NCBI RefSeq assembly: GCF_003315295.1
Contig: NZ_QNRI01000011.1
Span: 44,904-108,903 of the forward strand
Origin: Paraliobacillus ryukyuensis
GTDB lineage: Bacteria > Bacillota > Bacilli > Bacillales > Amphibacillaceae
Length of the DNA stretch: 64,000 nt
Direction of reading: 5' to 3'
The notes under the pieces are model-generated. The model was not told the origin of the DNA. It worked only from the letters and a program-made list of their open reading frames with translations, and did no database searches. The position numbers and the translations under genes are program-made. Positions 38,330-46,788 of this stretch are shown in pieces (within the stretch, counting starts at the first letter, position 1; every line of letters begins with the position of its first letter).

Positions 38330-39589
38330 ATGAAGATTAAAAAGAAATTATTATTATCACATTTAGTTGTTGCATTGATCACTTCCGCATTAACAATAGT
38401 TACATTTACTTTTTTAGATGGATTGGAAGGCGCTGCTAAAATAATTTCACTCATGACATTACTAATAGTATCCTTAATCATTGGAGCTGTGATAGGTATT
38501 GCGATGGCAGGTTCTATTAGTTCTGGAGTAAAACAGATCATTACGAGACTTCAACAATTAGGTGAAGGAAATTTACGTGAGGAACATCTTCAGAGCAATC
38601 GAAATGACGAAATTGGTGAATTAATCCACACAACCAATCAAATGCAAGAACAATTTGTACAGATGAACGTGATGTTAAAAGATACATCAAATAGAATTGA
38701 TAGGTCTAGTAATGTCTTGATGCAATCTTCTGAACAAATGATGTATGGGGCCGACCAAGTTTCTTCTACTATGGAAGAATTATCAGCTGGTGCTGATTCT
38801 CAAGCTAATCACGCTAGTACTTTATCAGACAGTATGAATAGTTTTGTGCAACAGGTAAATAATTCCTATGAAAGAAGTAAACAAATTTCACAATCTTCTA
38901 ATAACGTCATCAACCTTACCGAAGAAGGCAGTAATATGATGCAATCTTCGGTTACGCAAATGGGTGTTATTGATAAAATCATTAAGGATTCCGTTAATAC
39001 GGTAAAAGGATTAGATAATAAGTCAAAAGAAGTAACGAAGCTTGTACGTGTTATTGAAGAAATTGCCGAACAAACCAACTTATTAGCACTAAACGCAGCA
39101 ATTGAAGCAGCTCGAGCAGGTGAACATGGAAAAGGTTTCGCTGTCGTCGCTGATGAAGTAAGAAACCTAGCTGAGCAAGTATCAAGCTCTGTTGGCGAGA
39201 TTACCCAAATTGTTAACAGTATTCAAACAGAAACAACTGAGGTAGTAAGTACATTACAAAATGGTTATGAAGAAGTTGAAAAAGGTACCGATCAAGTACA
39301 ACAAACTGGGGAAACATTTAAAAATATTACTAATTCTGTTCATGAAATGGGGCTTAGTATCAAAAACATTGCTAACATCTTAGCTGAAATCACATCCGAG
39401 ACAAGAAAGATGAGCAGTGGCGTTGAAGAAATTGCTGCGGTAGCTGAAGAATCAGCAGCTGGCATAGAAGAAATCACTGGTTCTTCTGACCAATCAACTA
39501 AGGCCATTCAAGACGTTTATGATCATTCTGAAAATCTGAGCGGCGTATCCAAAGAGTTACAACAGTTTGTAAGCCAATTTAAAATATAG
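38330..39589 (+). CDS. Chemoreceptor lacking an extracellular sensor domain
   Basis: 419 residues. Two transmembrane helices (about 8-28 and 38-62) are separated by only about ten residues, so almost nothing is exposed outside. A HAMP follows ([20 protein letters not shown], about 82-101), then a signalling domain with tip [19 protein letters not shown]. By family knowledge such receptors sense intracellular or membrane conditions (redox, temperature, proton motive force). ATG has AGGAGAG upstream; a GTCGATAT box at 38252-38259 could be a weak sigma-D -10. Confidence 0.92.
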   Translation: MKIKKKLLLSHLVVALITSALTIVTFTFLDGLEGAAKIISLMTLLIVSLIIGAVIGIAMAGSISSGVKQIITRLQQLGEGNLREEHLQSNRNDEIGELIHTTNQMQEQFVQMNVMLKDTSNRIDRSSNVLMQSSEQMMYGADQVSSTMEELSAGADSQANHASTLSDSMNSFVQQVNNSYERSKQISQSSNNVINLTEEGSNMMQSSVTQMGVIDKIIKDSVNTVKGLDNKSKEVTKLVRVIEEIAEQTNLLALNAAIEAARAGEHGKGFAVVADEVRNLAEQVSSSVGEITQIVNSIQTETTEVVSTLQNGYEEVEKGTDQVQQTGETFKNITNSVHEMGLSIKNIANILAEITSETRKMSSGVEEIAAVAEESAAGIEEITGSSDQSTKAIQDVYDHSENLSGVSKELQQFVSQFKI

Positions 39590-39610
39590 GTTAGCTAACT
39601 ATGCTACAAG

Positions 39611-39641
39611 AGAGCAAAGGATTTTCCTTTGCTCTTTTTTT
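39611..39641 (+). terminator. Terminator after the chemoreceptor gene
   Basis: AGAGCAAAGG / CCTTTGCTCT followed by seven T residues. Confidence 0.9.
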
Positions 39642-39661
39642 GTTTTACAACGCACCACATA

Positions 39662-39674
39662 TGACAATGTGTCA
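39662..39674. promoter_or_regulatory. TetR operator, distal site
   Basis: TGACAATGTGTCA is one of three near-identical palindromes before the TetR gene, here just upstream of the -35 box. Confidence 0.65.
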
Positions 39675-39681
39675 TTTTTAT

Positions 39682-39710
39682 TTGACAAGTGACACATTGT
39701 CATATATTAT
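39682..39710 (+). promoter_or_regulatory. Sigma-A promoter of the tetR-spx-like operon
   Basis: TTGACA and TATTAT separated by 17 bases, the -35 being a perfect consensus. The spacer is almost filled by an operator palindrome, implying strong repression. Confidence 0.8.
39690..39702. promoter_or_regulatory. TetR operator, spacer site
   Basis: TGACACATTGTCA is a perfect six-base inverted repeat around one central base, located in the promoter spacer. It matches the other two sites at 39662 and 39721. Confidence 0.75.
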
Positions 39711-39720
39711 AGTAGATAAG

Positions 39721-39733
39721 TGACACCGTGTCA
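39721..39733. promoter_or_regulatory. TetR operator, proximal site
   Basis: TGACACCGTGTCA is a palindrome 11 bases after the -10 box, near the expected transcription start. Centre-to-centre distances of the three sites are 28 and 31 bases, about three helical turns, suggesting cooperative binding on one DNA face. Confidence 0.75.
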
Positions 39734-39753
39734 TATACATAGGAGGGAAGTTT

Positions 39754-40371
39754 TTGCCAAAAGAAACATTTTTTAATCTGACAGAGAATAAAAAATCGAA
39801 ACTAATCGAGGCAGCAGAACAGGAATTTGCTCGTGCTCCACTCCATGAAGCATCCATTGCTAATATTATTAAAACAGCTGGTATTCCACGAGGTAGTTTT
39901 TATCAATATTTTAGCGACAAAGAAGATCTTTATTTTTTTCTATTAGATAGTAAATTACAAACAAGCAAGAAAAATTTTATTGAAGCTTTAGAAAAACACC
40001 ACGGTGACATATTTGAAGCATTCATCGAAATATATAATGATTTTCTAATTACAATGCCGGATGAAGAAGAGCATAACTTTATTAAAAACGCATTACTATT
40101 TGCCACTTATAGAGTGGAGAATACGTTTGCTGATATATTTGATTCTACAAGTGATCGAGAACATTTCAATCGTTTGATGGAATTAATTGACCACAAACCA
40201 TTTAAAGATAAAGAAGAAGTTATCTCTATTTTACAAATGATCGGAGCTATTGCTTTTCATAATTCAATTGTAAAGTTAACGAACAAATTATCAGATGAAG
40301 TAGCGATTAAACAGTTCCGTATTCAAATGGACTTTATAAAATATGGTGTCTATACAGAAAAATCTAAATAA
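39754..40371 (+). CDS. TetR-family transcriptional regulator
   Basis: 205 residues starting at TTG with AGGAGGGAAG upstream. The N-terminal HTH reads EASIANIIKTAGIPRGSFYQ followed by YFSDKEDLYF; the rest is a ligand-binding helical domain. Three operator palindromes around its own promoter indicate autorepression. Its stop codon lies 17 bases from the start of an Spx paralogue, so the two form an operon. The ligand is unknown. Confidence 0.93.
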   Translation: MPKETFFNLTENKKSKLIEAAEQEFARAPLHEASIANIIKTAGIPRGSFYQYFSDKEDLYFFLLDSKLQTSKKNFIEALEKHHGDIFEAFIEIYNDFLITMPDEEEHNFIKNALLFATYRVENTFADIFDSTSDREHFNRLMELIDHKPFKDKEEVISILQMIGAIAFHNSIVKLTNKLSDEVAIKQFRIQMDFIKYGVYTEKSK

Positions 40372-40388
40372 TGTTAGGAGGAGAACAC

Positions 40389-40790
40389 ATGACTGTTACA
40401 GTTTTTGGATTCCGAAGTAAATCATTTAGGAAAGCAAAACAATGGTTGAAAGCAAATGATATAACTTTTAAAGAAAGAGATATTGTGCACGAACCGATAA
40501 CAATGGATGAAATCCTTCAAATTTTACGAATGACAGAAGATGGCACAAGCGAAATTATTGCTACCCGATCGAAAGCATATAAAGAGTTAAATTTAAACAT
40601 GGAAGAAATATCGCTACGTGAATTAGTTACGGCTATCCAAGAGCATCCTCATTTACTTAAAAGCCCAATTATTGTTGATGAAAAACGTCTGTTAGCAGGC
40701 TTTAGTGAGGAGGATATTCGTCAGTTCTTGCCACGAAGAACGCGTTTAGATTGGCGTCTCAGTCATTTGAATGTGCTTTATGCAAACTAG
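40389..40790 (+). CDS. Spx/ArsC-family protein without the CXXC redox switch
   Basis: About 133 residues, the length of Spx, a global regulator that binds the RNA polymerase alpha C-terminal domain. The conserved core ILRMTEDGTSEIIATRSKAY and SPIIVDEKRLLAGFSEEDIR closely follow Spx. At the N-terminus, where Spx has CxxC, this protein reads FGFRSKSFRKAKQWL, so both cysteines are replaced (by Ser and Phe). The start at 40389 follows AGGAGGAGA; an earlier in-frame ATG at 40371 includes that site. It can probably still bind the polymerase but should not sense disulfide stress; control would come from the co-transcribed TetR. Confidence 0.9.
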   Translation: MTVTVFGFRSKSFRKAKQWLKANDITFKERDIVHEPITMDEILQILRMTEDGTSEIIATRSKAYKELNLNMEEISLRELVTAIQEHPHLLKSPIIVDEKRLLAGFSEEDIRQFLPRRTRLDWRLSHLNVLYAN

Positions 40791-40854
40791 TTGTTTTCAG
40801 CATTGCTTGAGCAATTACATACAGGAGTAACCTGTTTTGGTTATAAATTATTCA

Positions 40855-40892
40855 ATAAGTATCCGCCCGTTTTAAGAGCGGATACTTATTTT
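40855..40892 (+). terminator. Terminator of the tetR-spx-like operon
   Basis: AATAAGTATCCGC / GCGGATACTTATT, a 13-base perfect stem followed by TTC. The T-run is short, so efficiency is uncertain. Confidence 0.7.
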
Positions 40893-40924
40893 CTGCATTC
40901 ATTAGAGAGAAGGAGACACGTTAA

Positions 40925-41122
40925 GGAGACACAACGAGTAGAGGTTCAAGCGGTTACTCATTAATTGATTATCTGGAATGGATAGAGGACAATTATAAAG
41001 ATTGTATCTTAACAGACATGGGTAATCCCTTTAACTTTTATCCAAACATCTCACAGATTCTATTTGTTGAATCTGTTCATGTACCTGACATTCAACCGTG
41101 CCATCCCTTTCCTTTTCCCTGA
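40925..41122 (+). pseudogene. Open frame of 65 codons without a start codon
   Basis: After the in-frame TAA at 40922 a frame stays open for 65 codons with a protein-like composition (GYSLIDYLEWIEDNYKDC, ending in QPCHPFPFP) up to TGA at 41120. AAGGAG precedes it, but no ATG/GTG/TTG follows at the right distance; the only ATG is late. The Pro/His/Cys-rich end resembles small spore-coat or exosporium proteins and the next gene is also of that kind. It is either a gene with a lost start or a fragment. Confidence 0.35.
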
Positions 41123-41248
41123 TTAATCATTTAATCTAAATCTATCAACCCTTTCCTCATTTTAAGTGAATCTATGACATCGGTTCGGACCAATAGATTT
41201 AGATTACATAAATTATTGTATACCAAATAAGAAAGGGGAAAGATTTAA

Positions 41249-41941
41249 GTGGTAAAAGATTATAAGAGGGAAATCAAAGAGTTGAAGTACGAGATGGAGG
41301 ATCTATTACTGCAGCTACAAGAGCAAGTACAGCTGCAAAAGCAATTGCAACTACAATTACAACTTCAAAAACAACTACAGTTACAATTACAGAACCAAGA
41401 TCAAGACCAAAATCAAGCACAAGCTCAAAATGATACAGACACAATCTCAAATGTCGGCAACCCAAGCCAAAACCAAAATGTCAATGTTACTGTTACAGCT
41501 GATGGTAAGAGTGCAGATCAGGTAGGGAAGCTAGTGGATTTTGACTATGATACTAGATTTTCATTAAATCCTTTAGCACCTAGTACACCTCTAGGTAACG
41601 AAACTACTGTAGCTGAAGTCAATTTAGACAATGTAGCAGCTGGTAATCAAGTGCTGTTAAATGGATTATTCCATGTAGATAATGATGCCAAAGCTTTCCG
41701 CACGTTACGTGTTAGAATCTATCGTAATACAATTGCGCCGGCAAATGTTATCTATGATGCAAACTTCATGGAAATTGATGGAGAAAATCGTGACGATCAA
41801 AACCAACCAATCCCAGTACTTCATGTTGATGAACCTACTACAGATTTAAATAATGTAACCTATATTCTAACTGCTCAAGCTACTAATGATGTCCTGTTAC
41901 GTGGACCAATCACACTGACAGCATCTGAAATTCGTGACTAA
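41249..41941 (+). CDS. Q-rich repeat protein with beta-sandwich-like C-terminus, possibly spore surface
   Basis: 230 residues from a GTG start with AAGGGG about eleven bases upstream. An N-terminal coiled-coil/low-complexity region (about 15-70) is built from Leu-Gln repeats such as LQLQLQKQLQLQLQ and then Asp/Asn/Gln/Ala repeats such as DQDQNQAQAQ. The C-terminal part (about 80-230) is rich in beta-type segments (NQVLLNGLFHVDN, FRTLRVRIYRN, LTAQATNDVLLRGPITL) and ends at EIRD. No signal peptide. The layout recalls BclA-like/exosporium or coat proteins of Bacillaceae, but no signature proves it. A strong terminator follows. Confidence 0.8.
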   Translation: MVKDYKREIKELKYEMEDLLLQLQEQVQLQKQLQLQLQLQKQLQLQLQNQDQDQNQAQAQNDTDTISNVGNPSQNQNVNVTVTADGKSADQVGKLVDFDYDTRFSLNPLAPSTPLGNETTVAEVNLDNVAAGNQVLLNGLFHVDNDAKAFRTLRVRIYRNTIAPANVIYDANFMEIDGENRDDQNQPIPVLHVDEPTTDLNNVTYILTAQATNDVLLRGPITLTASEIRD

Positions 41942-41950
41942 TTAGAACAA

Positions 41951-41982
41951 AGCAGGGGAAGCGTAAAGATCCCCTGCTTTTT
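41951..41982 (+). terminator. Terminator after the Q-rich protein gene
   Basis: AGCAGGGGA / TCCCCTGCT followed by a T-rich tail. Confidence 0.9.
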
Positions 41983-42239
41983 CTTTTTAGTATTTACCAG
42001 TTAAGTTTCAACCTCTATTTCACTACCTTAATACCGCACTTTAAAAAAACAGACCAATTCAAATCCATGAAAATCAAAACTACCTTTCCCTTTGGTTTAT
42101 AACTATTATACCCTCCATTAGCCTTAACAAGAATGGGGGGAAATCGAAATGACTCAAAAAACGAAATAACTGGGATAAGTATAATGAAAAATTGAAACAA
42201 CTAACAAGAAACCACAAAAACACTAAAGGAGTAACAACA

Positions 42240-42939
42240 ATGGAGCTATCCGAATTGATTCTAAGACTAGCTATTGCTTTTGTAACGTTATTAACACTAA
42301 CGCGATTAATGGGGAGAAAAGAAATAACACAAATGACCTTTTTTAATTTTGTTTCAAGTATCGCAGTCGGAACAATTGGAGCATCTTTAGCAATAGATGC
42401 TACCTTATCGATACGTAATGGTATGATTGCATTAATTGTTTGGAGTGCATTTACAATCACTCTCGGAGTATTGGATATTAAATCACAAGCTGCTCGTAAA
42501 GTGATAGACGGTGAACCTAGGATCCTTATAAAAAAAGGGAAAGTATTAGAGGATGAACCCAAGAAGGTCCGTTTAGATATAAACGCATTAAATACAAAAT
42601 TAAGAGAAAAAAATGTGTTCTCGATTGCGGATGTAGATTATGCTATATTTGAAACCGATGGTAAATTATCTGTGTTGAAAAAAGAATCCCAGCTACCTGT
42701 TACGAAAAATGATTTAAGCATACGACAACCTGCCCCCAAATATTTTCCCTACTTCCACAATGATTGTATCAGATGGGCAAATTATTAAAACAAATCTTGA
42801 TAAATTAAACCTTAACGAACAATGGTTATCTCAACAGTTGAAAACTGCTGGAATTGCTGCAATTTCTGATGTATTTTATGCTGAAGTGCAAAAAAATGGA
42901 GCATTATACATTGATAAAAGAGACGACATGTTACACTAG
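42240..42939 (+). pseudogene. DUF421 (YetF-type) membrane protein, frameshifted
   Basis: From ATG 42240 (AAAGGAG before it) the frame encodes three N-terminal helices and the DUF421 domain (RLMGRKEITQMTFFNFVSSI, SIADVDYAIFETDGKLSVLK), and then stops at 42788. The conserved C-terminal part continues in the next frame: MIVSDGQIIKTNLDKL, then LKTAGIAAISDVFYAEVQKN up to TAG at 42937. The shift lies near 42735-42748, close to a run of five C. The two pieces together would make a normal-length protein of about 230 residues. It is either a real recent frameshift or a sequencing error in a homopolymer. Confidence 0.8.
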
Positions 42940-43017
42940 GTTAAATATATGATTGACTACTTAACCATTTGGATGAATGAAAGGGCTACCTGGAATCACA
43001 TCTCTAGAGATCTAAAC

Positions 43018-43125
43018 AAAAATAGCTGCCACCCATTGGTTTTCATGCATCGTAGCACGAGCAATTAAGAACGAGAGCATGTCCCTTACGCCAGGATCGG
43101 TAGACATTTCATAAAGCCAACAAAC
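43018..43125 (-). pseudogene. Remnant of a manganese catalase gene
   Basis: The minus strand reads YEMSTDPGVRDMLSFLIAR followed by ATMHENQWVAAI, matching the conserved manganese catalase segment around DDPGVKDMLSFLIARDTMHQNQW that supplies metal ligands. Only about 36 codons survive; the sequence on both sides is unrelated or too decayed to read. Confidence 0.7.
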
Positions 43126-43210
43126 TTGAAGATAAGCTTAATTATTACCTGCCTTCATTTTAAGATAAAAACAAATTTTGTACAGGTTATTCTACCTTAG
43201 ATAGTATTTA

Positions 43211-43912
43211 TCATTTTCCCATGGCATCAACGAATCTTTTCGTAATCATTTGTGGTCTGGTAATCGCCCCGCCTACCACGACCGCATGCACATTTATATC
43301 TAACACGGAGCGAGCAATTTCTGGAGTGGAAACGTTGCCTTCTGCAATCACTTTGGCATTTTTAACTTCTTTGACGATTTGTTTAATAACAGCATAATCA
43401 TGATCATCGATTTTTTTACCCTTTGTCTCTTCTGTATACCCATATAATGTCGGTGCTACAATATCAAACCCTAACTCATCTGCATAAATCGCTTCTTCTA
43501 ACGTTGATACATCAGCCATCAATAGGATATTCGGATAGGCACTTCTTACCTCTTGATAAAATGTGTTTAAGTCACTACCATCTGGCCGTATTCGATTTGT
43601 AGCATCTGTCGCAATAATCTCCACACCTGTCTTGGCTAAGGCTTCCACTTCCTTTATCGTTGGCGTAATAAACACTGGATGAGTCCCGTATACTTGTTTA
43701 ACAATCCCAATTACAGGAAGTGATACTTGCTTTTTTATTTCTTTAATGTCAGAAACAGAGTTAGCTCTAATTCCAACTGCTCCACCTTCTTTTGCCGCTA
43801 ATGCCATTCGCCCCATAATAAATGAACTATGTAATGGCTCCCCTTCTAAGGCTTGACAGGAAACGATTAAACCTTTTCGGATTTGTTCTAACAACGGATG
43901 CATTGCAAACAC
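43211..43912 (-). CDS. nanE: N-acetylmannosamine-6-phosphate 2-epimerase
   Basis: Converts ManNAc-6-P to GlcNAc-6-P in sialic acid use. The 233-residue TIM barrel has the N-terminal [17 protein letters not shown], then [25 protein letters not shown], and the C-terminal [18 protein letters not shown] and [11 protein letters not shown]. No nanA, nanK or transporter gene adjoins; the manganese-catalase remnant downstream suggests rearrangement. It may work with distant nan genes or recycle cell-wall amino sugars. Confidence 0.95.
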   Translation of the reverse strand: MFAMHPLLEQIRKGLIVSCQALEGEPLHSSFIMGRMALAAKEGGAVGIRANSVSDIKEIKKQVSLPVIGIVKQVYGTHPVFITPTIKEVEALAKTGVEIIATDATNRIRPDGSDLNTFYQEVRSAYPNILLMADVSTLEEAIYADELGFDIVAPTLYGYTEETKGKKIDDHDYAVIKQIVKEVKNAKVIAEGNVSTPEIARSVLDINVHAVVVGGAITRPQMITKRFVDAMGK

Positions 43913-44151
43913 TTCCCTTACTTATTTTTATAGCTGCTTGGTGCTGATCAACTTCGTTTAGCTTTTCTCTTTTTCCCAATAACTTCACTTACTTTTTAAA
44001 ATATTCAACTATTGAGATTGTTGTTTAAATGTGCATTGTATACTGTCCAATCTTAGGCATTCGAAAATAGATATAATGGAATACCTCTAATAGAAGCAGT
44101 CATCACCCCTTATTAGTATAACTTGGAAAAGTATCCGATCCAATATCTAAG

Positions 44152-44178
44152 AAGGAGCAAAAAATTTTGCTCCTTTTT
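44152..44178. terminator. Hairpin between nanE and a 42-residue gene
   Basis: AAGGAGCAAAA / TTTTGCTCCTT. The T-run is stronger on the plus strand, but no plus-strand gene ends here; on the minus strand it is 12 bases past the small gene, which it may terminate. Confidence 0.55.
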
Positions 44179-44189
44179 AGATATTGCGA

Positions 44190-44318
44190 TTATTTCTTTT
44201 TCACATGTCTAAGATACCCCATAGAAGAGGCAAATGCTGCAGCTCTGGGAGGAACTCCTTTTTTCATCAGGCTTTCAGTGGTTTCTTCAATTTTTTTGCC
44301 AACGTCATCTACTTTCAA
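44190..44318 (-). CDS. Small basic protein, 42 residues, unknown
   Basis: A TTG start at 44318 is preceded by AAAGGAGGAG at a good distance. The sequence begins MKVDDVGKKIEETTESLMKK and continues GVPPRAAAFASSMGYLRHVK, an amphipathic, basic protein without membrane helix. The strong ribosome-binding site and a terminator-like hairpin after the stop argue for a real gene. No family recognised; it lies upstream of the sporulation gene cwlJ on the opposite strand. Confidence 0.5.
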   Translation of the reverse strand: MKVDDVGKKIEETTESLMKKGVPPRAAAFASSMGYLRHVKKK

Positions 44319-44604
44319 CGTAACTCCTCCTTTCTTGCTTATTATTTGTGGAAGAAAAGAAAATATTTACTTAATATTAAATGCAAGTGGTTAAATCATT
44401 ATGGAGGCATACATCGTTCTTAAACAGCCTCCATTTAATAAATAGAGAAAGGAAGCTTAGCGATTTGAAACCATTTCTAATGAATGCTTCATCATATATC
44501 TTAACTGCTATCCCCCATTTTTTTTAAGATAAGTCCTTTTTCTTTATGAAAAAGTGGTCAATTTTTAAAGATTTTATGCATACAATTCTTTAGAGGTGAT
44601 AACA

Positions 44605-45042
44605 TTGGCAAGAGTAGCACACACCAGTAAGGATATCGATTTAATTGCTAGGATGATGCGAGCAGAAGCAGAGGGCGAAGGAAAACTAGGGATGCTGATG
44701 GTTGGGAATGTCATTGTCAATCGAGCAAGAGCTGATTGTTTAGACTTTCGGGATGTAAGATCCATACGTGATGTGATTTTTCAAGTGCAGGGTGGAAATT
44801 ATTCATTTGAAGCAGTTCAAAAAGGCAATTTATTTTATAGTCCCGCAAGAGAAGTAGAGAGAAGATTAGCGCGCCAAGTGGTAAAGTACTGGAGAGAACA
44901 CCCCTCTAAGTACGCCCTTTGGTATTTTAATCCGTATGGCGAATGCCCTCCTACATGGTACGGTCAACCACTTACAGGACAATTCAAACAACATTGTTAT
45001 TATGAACCGGTAGCTAACACGTGTGCCAGTGCTTACAGATAA
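44605..45042 (+). CDS. cwlJ: Spore cortex-lytic enzyme CwlJ
   Basis: A cell-wall hydrolase of the SleB/CwlJ family that degrades spore cortex during germination. About 145 residues from the TTG at 44605, which follows AGAGGTG; no signal peptide, as in CwlJ. RMMRAEAEGEGKLGMLMVGN holds the catalytic Glu, and LWYFNPYGECPPTWYGQP plus FKQHCYYEP are typical CwlJ C-terminal motifs. The usual partner gerQ is not adjacent. Its presence shows a spore-former. Confidence 0.93.
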   Translation: MARVAHTSKDIDLIARMMRAEAEGEGKLGMLMVGNVIVNRARADCLDFRDVRSIRDVIFQVQGGNYSFEAVQKGNLFYSPAREVERRLARQVVKYWREHPSKYALWYFNPYGECPPTWYGQPLTGQFKQHCYYEPVANTCASAYR

Positions 45043-45958
45043 TAACGAATACCCCCAAGCCAATTCTCTATTAGATATGCTTCGTTCTGTTTGATTGCGA
45101 TGAGAATGAGTGTCTGACGATCACTTTACTTTCCTGAATATTAGATAAACGGTATACTACAAATTTATAGATAAAAGGAACATGATTAGCTTATCGAGCA
45201 TTTAATAAAAAAAGGCTTCTCAGAAGTTTTTCAACTAATGAGAAGCCTCACCTTATTCCTAAAGGCAGAACAAGTTACAATGATGATAAACACGCCAGTT
45301 CCATGAATTTCACTCTTCTGTTCCCCCAATGATATTTTTCCATATATAATTTTGCAGAGAAATACACTACTATTGTATAATGGCCCGTATTAAAATAATT
45401 GAAGTGAAAATTAACCCCAAAGAGAACTAAATTGTTCAATTTTTCCACGAAAAAACGTCTAAATAATTTCTCTAATACTCCAAATCATAGAACGCTTGCT
45501 ACTATGTATTACAAATAATGTGAAAAAACTAAGCTCTGATTATTATATGTTAAATAAACTTATACTAGGATTATATGTACAGTGATCAATACAGCGCAGG
45601 ATCACTTTCAGCCATAACCAACCATTCAACACTTTTTAAATAAAACGCCCCTCTTTATAACGGAACAAATTTCAATTCGATTATTATGTTAGTATGTTTT
45701 GAAATGTTTAATATGGTTATTTTAGTCACTTTAGTCCTTGTATGGAGAGACTTAATTGAGTAAGACAGAGAAAAGAGTCTCGATTTGAGTCATATATAAA
45801 TTTAAAAAGATGTTAGTAGTGCTTTTTATTGGGGAAAATATAAATGTTTACACAGAAGAAATAAAACGAAATGTATTTGAATTGAAGCTTACAACGGAAT
45901 ATACAAAATTGACAAATAATCTCTGTGCTAAAATATAAAACAGAAAGGAGAAAAACCT
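45043..45958. other. 900-base region without recognisable gene
   Basis: Very AT-rich and full of stops in all frames. It contains a terminator-like hairpin at 45208-45250 but no gene that would use it. Nothing else was identified; it may be decayed sequence. Confidence 0.5.
45208..45250 (-). terminator. Orphan terminator-like hairpin
   Basis: AGGCTTCTCA / TGAGAAGCCT with a T-run on the minus strand. No minus-strand gene is seen upstream of it, so it may be a relic of a lost gene or close an unseen small RNA. Confidence 0.6.
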
Positions 45959-46345
45959 TTGAATAAGCATATTGTATTTTTCGATGCTGAATGCCCTTTA
46001 TGCCGAACAGTGAAAGCTGTGCTGAAAAGACTGGACTGGAATAACACTATTTTTTGGCACCCTGTTCAAGAAGTACGTGAATCAATAAAAGAGAGAGTTA
46101 ACAATAACTATAAGAATATGTATGACGAAATCTATATGTATACAATAGACAAACGAGTTCTGACAGGATTTAATACCGTTCGAAAGATTCTTTCTTTACT
46201 ACCAGCCACTATCCCTTTAGCTTTATTACTTTATCTACCATTTGTCAAAAATATTGGGGATCCTGTGTATCGTTTTATTTCAACTCATCGTTATAAGTGG
46301 TTTGGGAGAGTGCCTTATAATAGGATGAATGACAACCAGAGTTAA
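45959..46345 (+). CDS. DCC-family thiol-disulfide oxidoreductase-like protein (DUF393)
   Basis: 128 residues from a TTG start with AGAAAGGAG upstream. The N-terminal thioredoxin-like motif FFDAECPLCRTVKAVLKR (C12 and C15) and the later TGFNTVRKIL are hallmarks of the DCC/DUF393 family. The C-terminal portion has a hydrophobic stretch (about 78-95) seen in many members. The substrate is unknown. It stands alone in a gene-poor area. Confidence 0.88.
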   Translation: MNKHIVFFDAECPLCRTVKAVLKRLDWNNTIFWHPVQEVRESIKERVNNNYKNMYDEIYMYTIDKRVLTGFNTVRKILSLLPATIPLALLLYLPFVKNIGDPVYRFISTHRYKWFGRVPYNRMNDNQS

Positions 46346-46729
46346 ACGAGGCTGTTTCAGAAAACACGTTGGGAGCTGGATTGGCTAGACTTAGTTGCAA
46401 AACAGGAAGAAGCTTTTTCGCATTGGACTTTAACCTACAGGTAGAGTCAACCCAGTAAGCCCACCAAAATAATTCCTAAATTCACTCTTTTCTATGGTTA
46501 ACCTTCCAATAGAATTAGATATTGTGATCGGACCAATAGAAAGAACCAAAAAATATCTTTTTATTCTCAGTGTCTTTTAATTAATGGATGGTATACACAA
46601 TCATAATAGAATAATAATTTTACTATAGTACGGAAATAAAATTGAAATCGATACGGAAATTAATAAAATAGTGACACTCGTTTCAGTTAGTTTCTTTTTT
46701 ATAATGTTCTATATATTGCTTTACCATGT
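46346..46729. other. Gene-poor region before the long hairpin
   Basis: No credible reading frame, ribosome-binding site or repeat was found apart from the hairpin that follows. Confidence 0.4.
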
Positions 46730-46788
46730 GAACTATACCCCGAATAAGGGCACTTTTTTATCTGTGTCCATTATTCGGGGTATAGTTC
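46730..46788. repeat. 59-base near-perfect hairpin
   Basis: The arms GAACTATACCCCGAATAA and TTATTCGGGGTATAGTTC are a perfect 18-base inverted repeat, with a further GGCAC/GTGTCC pairing inside (one bulge). No T-run follows on either strand, so it is not an ordinary terminator. It could be a miniature inverted-repeat remnant, a protein-binding palindrome or a small-RNA hairpin. Confidence 0.7.

Noticed and set aside
42080..42562. 160-codon minus-strand frame opposite the DUF421 gene
   Set aside because: It is antisense to a conserved membrane-protein family and has no ribosome-binding site.
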